Shown: positions 55,756 to 64,000 of the stretch, piece after piece
Position numbering within the stretch: the stretch's first letter is position 1
Layout of the letters: each line of letters begins with the position of its first letter
Translations under genes and position numbers: made by a program
Origin: Okeania sp. KiyG1
GTDB taxonomy: Bacteria > Cyanobacteriota > Cyanobacteriia > Cyanobacteriales > Microcoleaceae
Assembly: GCF_014132355.1 (NCBI RefSeq)
Contig: NZ_BLZO01000042.1
Span: forward strand, 1-64,000
Direction of reading: 5' to 3'
Length of the DNA: 64,000 nucleotides
Notes under the pieces: model-generated
The model's input: the letters and a program-made list of their open reading frames with translations, nothing else
Database searches by the model: none
What the model was told of the DNA's origin: nothing

Positions 55756-57804
55756 TTAATTATTCAGTTGATTTTTCTGTTCAGGAGTTAAGTAAAGGTC
55801 AATTAGTAGCTTGAGTTGCTTGAAATTTTGATTGCTACTCCCTAGTTTCTCTCGAAAAGATAACAAGTAAGGCTGTACAGATTTATTGTTTAACTCTAAA
55901 GACTTCTCAACTAATCTTTGAAAAACTGGTAAACGACTGTATGATAGAGAACTGTATGATTGATAAAGGCATGATTGATCGCTGTATGATTTATATATAT
56001 TGGGATTTTGTAAAAATGCTCTTAGAATATCCTTCCACTGCTCATTATTTAGTTCTTCAGCAACCATTATTAGAAGCTGTGTATTGTCAGAAGCTTCATT
56101 ATAATTACCAGTGTTGGCAAATTTGTTTATTATAGCTGAAATATCAGTTTTCAAAATAGATATAAGTAATTTTTCAGGAATTACTTTCCTATCATATACG
56201 CTATACGTTAGAACATCATTCAAGGATACCTCTTTAATTTTTTCTGCAATACAATTATCAAATATTTCAATAATTTCAGGCACTGAATCTTTTAAGAAAT
56301 TGTATTTGAATTTAGCTGAAACTAATTCATTAAAATTAACTATTTTGGGTACAAAATTTTGAAAACTTAGTATTAATTTTTCTTGATCAATTTCACACAA
56401 ATATCTTGAAGGTCTAGGAAAATTACCCAAATCAATCTCGAATACTCTCTGATTAATATAACTATTAAAAATTTCAATAATTTCAGGTTTTGACTTTCCT
56501 GATGAATTATATTTCGATTTAGCTGAAAGTAATTCTATAAAATCGGCATTGATAATTTTCTCTTCTAGTATATCCTTAATAAAATCTTGCCAAAATTCGT
56601 AATTATAATTTGACATAACATCAGCTAAATCATTCAAAGGTGAAGACTTCACTCTCTCATTGATACAAGATACAATAGTTTCATCAGATGCTAAGGAAGT
56701 CTTGGATATTATTAAAAATAAATCATTTAAATTTGCCTTTAAAGCAGATTTTTTCAGACTAGGTAAAATTATTTTTGTTTGGAACAAATTATCTCCACAA
56801 GTATCATTTAATGACAAAATATCTTGTACAGGAATGTTATCAAACTTCTTAATTACATAGTCTCTTAAAAAATCTATATGAGCTGCTTTAATTAGAGTTT
56901 TAACATCAGAAAAATTTTCATTCTCATACACTTCCAGCTTTTCAACAAAATTTTGAGCTTTTAATTGGCATGGTGGGCTTAAACTTTCCCAAACTGTAAT
57001 TTTTGCCAAGTAAATGATTACTTTATCCCAGTTATCATCATCTACTTTATTAATAATAATTCCAGACAACTTCTCATTTAATATTTTTCCTGTTTCTTGA
57101 ACATACATTTTTGATACAGCAGTTAAAGCCGAAAATTGTCGTTCTCTTTCTAGTTCCGGCAAATTTTCTATTAGCAGACTTGTAGTTAAACCAATCACAA
57201 TATCTTGAATTAAAGTAAACCTTGCACGAACTAATGGACTTGCTTGAAAATACTTAATAGCTTCTTCCGAGTCAACAGGAAAATATTCAGATTTAATATC
57301 TTGAAAAATCCTTTCCTTAGCAGCACGACCCTGAACAGGAGGACGTTGTAAAAGATGAGTTATTGCACTTCGCAAATGATAGCGAGCTAATTCTGCTGTA
57401 GCTTCAAAAGGTTCTTCTAAAGATGTCATTGAAGGGTGAGCACATCGACTTCTATCCTGAAATAACCTTTCAATATCTAACCTTTCTATAGGTGAAATTA
57501 ATTCAAACTCTTCATGTGCTTTTTCTGGAATATTTGACTCAAATTGCCAAAGGTCTTTGAAATTTTCGTCTGAACGTAATTTCTCAAATTCTTGCAATAA
57601 TTTCGGAGCTTTTTTATCTCCAAAAAGTTCTAGTTCCCTCAACTTATGGAGAAAATCAAATACTACTGCATTCCAGGTAGATACTATACATGAACGAAAT
57701 GCTCCAGCTCGATAACAAGCTACAGCTTCTTGTATGAATTTTTGAGATGATTTATCTCTACAAAGTAGAATTAATTCGTCTAGGTCAATAAATGTTTGGT
57801 GCAT
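55756..57804 (-). CDS. HEPN-like hypothetical protein, 682 aa
   Basis: Not assigned to a named family. The N-terminal ~170 residues look like a helical HEPN-type domain: EAVACYRAGAFRSCIVSTWN, then VVFDFLHKLRELELFG and IERLFQDRSRCAHPSMTSLE, which contains R-x4-H (RSRCAH), the RNase motif of HEPN proteins. This is followed by FEATAELARYHLRSAITHLL and PPVQGRAAKERIFQDIKSEY. The rest is helical with internal repeats (IIEIFNSYINQRVFEIDLGN / IIEIFDNCIAEKIKEVSLND; ELLSAKSKYN / ELVSAKFKYN), possibly a solenoid. No membrane segment. Start ATG 57804. Monocistronic. HEPN proteins are frequent effectors in toxin and antiphage systems, but no partner gene is adjacent here. Confidence 0.65.
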   Translation of the reverse strand: MHQTFIDLDELILLCRDKSSQKFIQEAVACYRAGAFRSCIVSTWNAVVFDFLHKLRELELFGDKKAPKLLQEFEKLRSDENFKDLWQFESNIPEKAHEEFELISPIERLDIERLFQDRSRCAHPSMTSLEEPFEATAELARYHLRSAITHLLQRPPVQGRAAKERIFQDIKSEYFPVDSEEAIKYFQASPLVRARFTLIQDIVIGLTTSLLIENLPELERERQFSALTAVSKMYVQETGKILNEKLSGIIINKVDDDNWDKVIIYLAKITVWESLSPPCQLKAQNFVEKLEVYENENFSDVKTLIKAAHIDFLRDYVIKKFDNIPVQDILSLNDTCGDNLFQTKIILPSLKKSALKANLNDLFLIISKTSLASDETIVSCINERVKSSPLNDLADVMSNYNYEFWQDFIKDILEEKIINADFIELLSAKSKYNSSGKSKPEIIEIFNSYINQRVFEIDLGNFPRPSRYLCEIDQEKLILSFQNFVPKIVNFNELVSAKFKYNFLKDSVPEIIEIFDNCIAEKIKEVSLNDVLTYSVYDRKVIPEKLLISILKTDISAIINKFANTGNYNEASDNTQLLIMVAEELNNEQWKDILRAFLQNPNIYKSYSDQSCLYQSYSSLSYSRLPVFQRLVEKSLELNNKSVQPYLLSFREKLGSSNQNFKQLKLLIDLYLTPEQKNQLNN

Positions 57805-58189
57805 AGAAAAAATAGATAATTTTGATTATTTTATAGAAATATTAGGTGCCAAAAAGCTGAGGATTTTTAACGAAGTCAGAAGTCAGAAGTCAGAAGTTAA
57901 CCCACCCCTAACCCCTCCCAACCCACCCCTAACCCCTCCCAACCCACCCCTAACCCCTCCCAGGAGGGGAGGTAGGGGATTTGAGCTTCGCTCCAAAAAT
58001 ATTTCGCCTTAAAAGGCGGGGTTTTAGACCCATATTATTTTGATAAAATAGTATTCTTCTGTGGCTGAATTTTAAGATATAACACCATGTCCGAATAATT
58101 AGTGATAAAAAAAACTTTCTCCTCTTTCTTATTTATTCTTATTTATTCTTTATTTCCTCCTGACTCCTGACTCCTTAATCATCTAAATA
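57805..58189. other. Spacer with repeats
   Basis: AAGTCAG heptamers (about 57875-57897), three tandem AACCCACCCCTAACCCCTCC units (about 57898-57962), a CGCCTTAAAAGGCG stem (about 58004), and a truncated family E element from about 58084 whose right inverted end is missing. No gene. Confidence 0.6.
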
Positions 58190-58966
58190 TCAGTTTTCAA
58201 AATAACTAGAAGTATGCAAATCTTCAGGATTCAAATTAGAATTAACAACTTTACCATCACTAAACCAAACAACACGCTTAGTTTGTTTTGCAACTTCTGG
58301 TTCGTGAGTCACCATTACCACTGTAATTCCACTAGCATTTAATTCTGTGAAAATATCTAACACTTCTTGAGTAGTTTTAGTATCTAAAGCACCCGTCGGT
58401 TCATCTGCTAATAATAATACTGGACGATTAACAATTGCACGAGCGATCGCTACCCTTTGTTGTTGTCCTCCTGATAGTTGATTGGGTTTATTATTCATCC
58501 GATTTTCTAACCCCACTAACTTTAAAGCTTCTGCTGCTCTTTCTTTTCTTTCCTTACTAGAAATTCCGGCATAAAGCATGGGTAAAATCACGTTATCAAG
58601 AGCTGTTATTTGTGGTAATAAATGAAATTGTTGGAAGACAAATCCAATTTTGAGATTGCGAATTTTAGCTAAGTCTTTTTCTAAGGTATTAGCTATATCT
58701 AAAGCGTCAAGATAATAATTACCAGATGTAGGGCGATCGAGACAACCAATAATGTTCATGCAGGTAGATTTACCAGAACCTGATGCTCCCATAATGGAAC
58801 AATATTCTCCTTCTTCTATAGTTAAAGTAACGCCATTTAAAGCACGAACTTCTACATCGCCCATTACATAAATTTTCGCGATATTTTCTAACCCGACAAT
58901 GACTGGTTTTTGGGTTTTATTTTCTGGGAGAATTAAGGAGTTATTTTCAGAATATTTGTATTGCAT
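58190..58966 (-). CDS. ABC transporter ATP-binding protein, MacB/LolD type
   Basis: ATPase subunit of a MacB-like export system. Start ATG 58966 ([17 protein letters not shown]). Motifs: [20 protein letters not shown], Walker [11 protein letters not shown]-loop [20 protein letters not shown], signature [16 protein letters not shown], Walker [14 protein letters not shown] and the His switch [10 protein letters not shown]. Full length at 258 aa. It lies downstream of the matching permease gene on the same strand, with 265 bp between them, most of it a family I element. No membrane-fusion (HlyD) gene is adjacent, although such systems often include one. Substrate unknown. Confidence 0.93.
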   Translation of the reverse strand: MQYKYSENNSLILPENKTQKPVIVGLENIAKIYVMGDVEVRALNGVTLTIEEGEYCSIMGASGSGKSTCMNIIGCLDRPTSGNYYLDALDIANTLEKDLAKIRNLKIGFVFQQFHLLPQITALDNVILPMLYAGISSKERKERAAEALKLVGLENRMNNKPNQLSGGQQQRVAIARAIVNRPVLLLADEPTGALDTKTTQEVLDIFTELNASGITVVMVTHEPEVAKQTKRVVWFSDGKVVNSNLNPEDLHTSSYFEN

Positions 58967-59008
58967 AGTAAATTTTAATAACAAGTTATTTTCAGCACAT
59001 TTGCTTTG

Positions 59009-59187
59009 TATAACGCTTCTCTAATTTATAAGATACAGTTTTAGATCCCCACCCTGCCCCCAGATCCCCCTAACCCCCTTAATAAGGGGGGAACTGCTTA
59101 AAAAAGGGAGAGTCTTCAAAGTCCCCCTTTTTAAGGGGGATTTAGGGGGATCGTAAATGTACCTCATCTTTATGAAAAATGCTATAT
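59009..59187. repeat. Family I MITE between permease and ATPase genes
   Basis: Left end TATAACGCTTCTCTAATTTA, right end TTTATGAAAAATGCTATA; core of CCCCCTTAATAAGGGGGG and CCCCCTTTTTAAGGGGG stems. It is the reverse orientation of the 26638 copy. Confidence 0.65.
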
Positions 59188-59231
59188 AGTAATTATTAAT
59201 TATTAATTATTAATTATTAATTATTAATTGC

Positions 59232-60449
59232 CTAAATGCTTCTCAAAGCCACAATAGGGTCTAATTGAGCAGCTTGTTTTGCAGGAACAACTCCAAAAAA
59301 CAAACCAATAGCACCAGAAACACCAAAAGCAATAGCGATCGCTGTTACTGGAATTCCTGTTTCTAAAGGAGTTAAAACACCTAAAATTAACACCCCACTC
59401 ACACCAATTCCAGTACCAATTAATCCACCCACAATAGACAAAATTACTGACTCAATTATAAACTGAAATAAAATATCTTTCTGAGAAGCACCAATAGCTT
59501 TTCTTAATCCTATTTCTCTAGTTCTTTCCGTCACCGAAACTAACATAATATTCATAATACCAATACCACCAACCACCAAAGAAACCGCCGCCGTAGCTGC
59601 TAATAATAAAGTCAAAGCTGCAGTAATACCACCTAAAGTTTGCAATAAATCTTTCTGACTTCTGACAGTAAAATCATCCTCATAAATAATTTTATGTCGC
59701 AGTCGTAACAGATTTTCTATTTGAAACTGGGCAGCTTTCATTCTATCTTCATCCTTCACTGATACAGAAATCAAACTTACTTGAGTGCCATAAGGAGAAG
59801 ACCTGCCAACAATTCTATTTGCCATAGTAGTAATCGGAATAAAAGCGCTCATATCCTCATTATTCCCGAGATTAGTACCTTTAGATGCCATTACTCCAAT
59901 GACTTGTAAGCTAGTATTTTTAATGCGCACTCGTTTACCAATTGGATCTTCATTACCAAATAATTGTGCTGCTAATTCTGAACCCAAAGCTACTATATTT
60001 TCTTGTTTTTGTAAATCTAAATCTGTCAAAAATCTACCTTTTGCGACATCAAAATTTCTTACAGTTAAAAATTCTGGAGTCGTACCAGTTAAGCTGGATG
60101 ATGCATTTTTATTTCGGTAGCTAACTAATTCGTTAGCATTAAGAATGGGAGCAACTTCTTTAACCGTTGGAACTTGAGAAGCGATCGCCTCTGCATCTGC
60201 CAATACTAATGTTTGAGGTCGAAGGACAGGTTGTCTTTGAGCACCAGCAATTCCTGGCACAATAAATAGAACATTTGGTCCGAGAGAAGTAATCTGATTG
60301 TTAACAAATTTTTGCGCTCCTTCGCCAATTCCAATCATGGCAATAACGGAAGCATTACCGATGATAATACCTAACATGGTTAAGCTACTGCGAACTTTAT
60401 TAGCTAGCAGTGTTGTTGTTGCCATTTTTATACTTTCTAAGATGTTCAT
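59232..60449 (-). CDS. ABC transporter permease, MacB/FtsX type
   Basis: 405 aa. N-terminal helix with the family start NILESIKMATTTLLANKVRSSLTMLGIIIG, then a MacB periplasmic core domain (GPNVLFIVPGIAGAQRQPVL, LGSELAAQLFGNEDPIGKRV) and three C-terminal helices of the FtsX domain (LLAATAAVSLVVGGIGIMNI, VSVTERTREIGLRKAIGASQ, FQFIIESVILSIVGGLIGTG, AIAIAFGVSGAIGLFFGVVP). MacB-type transporters are mechanotransmitters that drive efflux of peptides, toxins or lipoproteins across the envelope together with a fusion protein. ATG start at 60449. The downstream ATPase gene is its partner. Intact. Confidence 0.93.
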   Translation of the reverse strand: MNILESIKMATTTLLANKVRSSLTMLGIIIGNASVIAMIGIGEGAQKFVNNQITSLGPNVLFIVPGIAGAQRQPVLRPQTLVLADAEAIASQVPTVKEVAPILNANELVSYRNKNASSSLTGTTPEFLTVRNFDVAKGRFLTDLDLQKQENIVALGSELAAQLFGNEDPIGKRVRIKNTSLQVIGVMASKGTNLGNNEDMSAFIPITTMANRIVGRSSPYGTQVSLISVSVKDEDRMKAAQFQIENLLRLRHKIIYEDDFTVRSQKDLLQTLGGITAALTLLLAATAAVSLVVGGIGIMNIMLVSVTERTREIGLRKAIGASQKDILFQFIIESVILSIVGGLIGTGIGVSGVLILGVLTPLETGIPVTAIAIAFGVSGAIGLFFGVVPAKQAAQLDPIVALRSI

Positions 60450-61288
60450 AAATTGAAAAAAAACAACTAAAATTTGGGTACATCATTTCACTTATCACTT
60501 ATCAGTTATCAGTTATCAGTTGTCAACGGGGGTGCTTAAAATTGCTTAGGGTTTGTAGACACGGAGTTGCCTGTTGAAGACTATCCATAAGCAATTTTCC
60601 CTTCTACCTTCTACCTTCTTCAGCTATGCTTTATAAACATTTTTCTTAACATAAAACCCGGATATTAGTGAGAAGTTATGTTTCATTAATTGATAATTGA
60701 TAATGGATAATTGATAATTACCTCTGGTTAAAACCGTTACGGAATTGAATATAAGGAAATATTATTTCTTCTCTTGGTCGATTGGATATGCTTAGGAAAC
60801 CCATCCATCCCTCGACCGCTTTTTCCCCTTAAAAGGGGAGGCTTCAAGGCGCGAATTATTTAATTACTAATTATTAATAATTAATAATTCGGTAAGTCGT
60901 TTGAGAGGCTTTTTCCTCAGAAAAGTGTATTGAATTAGATGTTTTTTTGAATATTATTACGGACCACACTCCCCACACCTCCCCATCCTCCCCACCCTCC
61001 CATCAAGGTTTCAGGAGTTCCTTATCAGGGATAGCTTCTTCAGGGGAGTTGCACATTACGGAATGATACTGCAAAAAATTGGTTTAGATTTTGACTAAAA
61101 AAACCTAATATTAATTATTCTACCAATTCTCAAATCCAAAATCCTGTTCATCAAAAATCTCAAATCATTCGTCACTGTGCAACGCCCATTTTTCCGTTAA
61201 TGATGAGATAATTGATAAAAAGTGAGTAAAACCTATTAACAGTAATCGGAAGACAGGCTAAAAGGTTTTATTTCTATAATATTAAAAA
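60450..61288. other. Gene-free spacer with family D element
   Basis: CAGTTAT units at about 60499-60520 and a family D element at 60717-60895. After 60900 some CCCACAC/CCTCCCC-rich sequence and nothing recognisable before the tRNA. Confidence 0.55.
60717..60895. repeat. Family D element with hairpin block
   Basis: ATTACCTCTGG start and TTCGGTAA end. Includes the GGTCGA/TCGACC hairpin block (about 60765-60824) also found in the 37479 copy, and TAATTATTAA repeats near the right end. Confidence 0.65.
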
Positions 61289-61363
61289 GGGCGAACGATG
61301 GGACTCGAACCCACGAATGGTGGAACCACAAACCACTGCCTTAACCACTTGGCCACGCTCGCC
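61289..61363 (-). tRNA. trnH: tRNA-His (anticodon GUG)
   Basis: Minus-strand cloverleaf: acceptor stem GGCGAGC/GTTCGCC, D-arm GCCAAGTGGTTAAGGC, anticodon loop TTGTGGT giving GTG, T-arm GTGGGTTCGAGTCCCAT, and discriminator C. CCA is not encoded. The genomic base before G1 reads T, so the G-1 typical of tRNA-His is not encoded by this reading. Lies between repeat-rich spacer and the kinase gene. Confidence 0.95.
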
Positions 61364-61468
61364 ATGAATTTTTTCTTACAGTTTATTACTATAGCACTAC
61401 CAAATTATTTTTGTAAACCCCCTTTCCCAAAATATTCCCAAAAAATAAAATCTCAAACCCATACCTGA

Positions 61469-63010
61469 ATGAGTTATTGCGTTAATCCTCAATGTCCCAA
61501 TCCTGAAAATCCCGACACAGCAACCTATTGCCAGAATTGCCACTCCCCTTTAATTCTTCAGGGACGCTATCGTCTCCTGAAAAAAGTTGGTCAAGGAGGC
61601 TTTGGCAAAACATTTCTGGGCGTAGATGAACAACATCCTCTGAAGCTCCCATGTATTCTGAAGCAAATATCATTTTCCACCCTCGACCCCGAAAGCCATC
61701 ACACAACAACTAGACTATTTCGGCGGGAGGTAATGCGGTTAGGGCAGTTGGGACAACATCCACAAATTCCTCTGCTTTTAGCCCATTTTCAATATAATCA
61801 AAATTTGTATTTGGTACAGGAATATATTCAAGGTTTGACATTAAAGCAAGAATTACAACAAGGTCTCTTCAACGAAGAACAAATATGGCAACTTTTGCGA
61901 GAGTTACTACCAGTATTGAAGTTTATTCATCAACGTCAAATTATTCACCGAGATATTAAACCAGAAAATATTATTCGTCGTACTTCCCCACCTATTAATT
62001 ATCAAAAACCACCCTACTTACCAGGAGAAAATCAAGTAGTGGAAAAATCAGAAAAAATGGGAGAATTTGTATTAATTGATTTTGGGGTAGCGAAGTTGCT
62101 GACAGGTACAGCTTTAATTAGTACTGGTACCGTTATTGGCAGTCCCGAATATATGGCACCGGAGCAAACCAGAGGGAAAGCACTGCCAGCAAGTGACTTG
62201 TTTAGTTTGGGTGTAACTTGCATTCATTTACTGACAGATGTTGCGCCGTGGGATATGTTTGACGTTGTTAATGACTGTTGGAGATGGCGAGATTTTTTGC
62301 CGAGTGGGAGTAGTGTTAGTCAAGGTCTCGGCAATATATTAGATAAGTTGTTAGAAAATTCTGTGAGTCAACGCTATCAGACAGCGGAACAAGTTTTGGA
62401 GGTGTTGGAGTCTAGGTCAAGTATTGTTAGGCAACCTGTGGAAAGTATAGAGTCTTTGGCGTTGGTAAATCAAAAGTTGTCTGTGTTGCCATCGGTGCGG
62501 AGTTTGGTGGGGAGGTTTATTCCCCAAGTTTTGACACTGGATGAAAATGAGTTAATTTCGGCAGTGGGGGTAGAGTATGGAAAATTGCAGTATTTATTGG
62601 CAGTGCAAAAGTGGCGGGAAGCTGATATAGAAACATGGGCAGTTTTATGTGATGCTTTGGGGAAGAGGAGAAAAAGTTATTTGTTTCAGAATGATATAGA
62701 TAATTTGCCTTGTGAAGATTTGCTGACTATCGATCGCCTTTGGGTGAAGTACAGTCAGGGGAGGTTTGGGTTTAGGGTGCAAAAACAGATTTATGAAAGT
62801 GTGGATGAAGATTATGGAAAATTTTGTAGTCAGGTTGGTTGGTTAACTTATAATTTGCATTTTCGCGATCGCGGATATAAGTTTACCAGTTGGGCACCAG
62901 TTGGTCATTTACCTTCAAGAATTTGGGCAGGTGGTCAGCAGTGGTGGACTCATGCAGAAGTGATGGCGAAAAAGTTAGATAAGTGTGGTTTTTCAACAAT
63001 TAATAATTAA
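61469..63010 (+). CDS. Ser/Thr protein kinase with N-terminal zinc ribbon and C-terminal GUN4 domain
   Basis: 513 aa. Start ATG 61469. N-terminal four-Cys ribbon (CVNPQCPNP...CQNCHSPL, residues 4-27) typical of cyanobacterial Hanks kinases. Kinase (about 32-320): GQGGFGKTFLGVD, the ATP Lys in CILKQI (Lys65), HRDIKPEN (Asp162), IDFGVAKL (about 203-206) and GSPEYMAPEQ, so it is catalytically complete. C-terminal GUN4 domain (about 360-510): YLLAVQKWREADIETWAVLC, LLTIDRLWVKYSQGRFGFRV, then WTHAEVMAKKLDKCGF. GUN4 binds protoporphyrin-type tetrapyrroles; fused to a kinase it could link tetrapyrrole state to phosphorylation (inference). Cytosolic, monocistronic. Confidence 0.93.
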   Translation: MSYCVNPQCPNPENPDTATYCQNCHSPLILQGRYRLLKKVGQGGFGKTFLGVDEQHPLKLPCILKQISFSTLDPESHHTTTRLFRREVMRLGQLGQHPQIPLLLAHFQYNQNLYLVQEYIQGLTLKQELQQGLFNEEQIWQLLRELLPVLKFIHQRQIIHRDIKPENIIRRTSPPINYQKPPYLPGENQVVEKSEKMGEFVLIDFGVAKLLTGTALISTGTVIGSPEYMAPEQTRGKALPASDLFSLGVTCIHLLTDVAPWDMFDVVNDCWRWRDFLPSGSSVSQGLGNILDKLLENSVSQRYQTAEQVLEVLESRSSIVRQPVESIESLALVNQKLSVLPSVRSLVGRFIPQVLTLDENELISAVGVEYGKLQYLLAVQKWREADIETWAVLCDALGKRRKSYLFQNDIDNLPCEDLLTIDRLWVKYSQGRFGFRVQKQIYESVDEDYGKFCSQVGWLTYNLHFRDRGYKFTSWAPVGHLPSRIWAGGQQWWTHAEVMAKKLDKCGFSTINN

Positions 63011-63123
63011 TAGATGTCTCCGGAAAAGAGGGAACAGGGAACAGGGAACAGGGAAGAATAACTGAAGTGTTACCCAAGTATAGCTTCAGTAGACCACAGT
63101 AGGGGCGAATGGTATTCGCCCTT

Positions 63124-63240
63124 ATATCATGTCCGGATAATTAGTGATAAAAAAAAACTTCCTCTTTCTTCTTCTTTCTTTCCTCCTGAGTCCTGAGTCC
63201 TGAGTCGTTTATTTATAACTATTCAACCGGACATGATATT
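63124..63240. repeat. Family E MITE, short copy
   Basis: Ends ATATCATGTCCGGATAA and ACCGGACATGATAT, with the interior shortened to CCTCTTTC and TGAGTCC repeats compared with 12707-12897. Confidence 0.75.
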
Positions 63241-63323
63241 ACAGGGTTTTGGTTATGACGATGTGGTTTAGAGACCGGCAAAAGCGCTGTAGGATTTTTG
63301 AGATAATCAGGACTTAATATCAT

Positions 63324-63414
63324 CAGGACTTACGCAAAAAATGGAATTATACATCATATGTAAGGGCGAATGCCATTCGCCCCTACTAAATATAGTGGTT
63401 ATGCGTAATTCCTG
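63324..63414. repeat. Family A MITE inside a family E remnant
   Basis: Ends CAGGACTTACGCA and TGCGTAATTCCTG, flanked by ATCAT on both sides (63319-63323 and 63415-63419). Joining the flanks restores the family E left end ATATCATGTTCGGATAATCA. Confidence 0.8.
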
Positions 63415-63496
63415 ATCATGTTCGGATAATCAGTTATAAAAAACCTTCTGCCTTCTAACCTTGCTCTTTCCCTTCTGCCTTCTGCCTCTCAATCGC

Positions 63497-64000
<504 letters not shown>

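Larger units (their letters stand above)
63011..63496. other. Spacer of packed MITEs
   Basis: GGGAACA heptamers (about 63030-63052), a GGGGCGAATGGTATTCGCCC palindrome (about 63103), a family E element (63124-63240), then a family A element (63324-63414) that splits the left end of another family E copy. Downstream of serS; no gene. Confidence 0.65.

Overview
The window is almost certainly from a filamentous, non-heterocystous (Oscillatoriales-type) cyanobacterium of the Okeania/Trichodesmium/Moorena/Microcoleus kind. The reasons are: AT-rich DNA studded with GCGATCGC (HIP1) sites; a vitamin E/plastoquinone pathway methyltransferase, PATAN response regulators, GUN4 fusions and Uma2 proteins, all typical of cyanobacteria; very long gene-poor spacers; and abundant heptamer tandem repeats and miniature inverted-repeat elements (MITEs). 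Genus is inference.

Layout. 1-3206: hybrid sensor kinase/adenylate cyclase, cut by the window edge. 3.2-13 kb: accessory DNA with transposase relics (TnpB, ISAs1, IS5, IS630), MITEs and a compact operon of six small unknown genes (5973-7717) coupled by 4-bp overlaps. 13-22 kb: an AAA/WD40 STAND-like protein, two PATAN-REC regulators and fumarase. 22.3-30.7 kb: an EACC1-like/caspase-GUN4 gene pair, Uma2 and PD-(D/E)xK nuclease-like proteins, MPBQ/MSBQ methyltransferase, a TPR-like protein and an alpha/beta hydrolase. 30.8-39.8 kb: two TPR genes, an MscS channel, an M16 peptidase and an FAD oxidoreductase, separated by repeat arrays. 40.2-44.6 kb: a TnpB element and a Ski2-like helicase. 44.9-47.6 kb: eight tandem units of about 330 bp. 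47.8-49.7 kb: a broken kinase-formylglycine-generating-enzyme gene. 52-60.4 kb: a large secreted GHL10-type glycosidase, a HEPN-like protein and a MacB-like ABC exporter. 61-64 kb: tRNA-His, a kinase-GUN4 fusion and the 3' part of serS.

Two themes stand out. First, there is a layer of signalling and conflict-type proteins: caspase, GUN4 fusions, AAA-WD40, Ser/Thr kinases, HEPN-like and TnpB. Second, the non-coding DNA is a record of miniature-element activity. At least ten families of short inverted-repeat elements occur, several with target-site duplications, nested insertions and uninterrupted empty copies of the same site elsewhere in the window.

Caution: several genes, including the normally essential serS, carry single-base frameshifts, mostly in A/T runs. 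Some may be sequencing or assembly errors, so the word pseudogene should be read with that in mind. Protein functions are judged by eye from motifs; no database search was possible.
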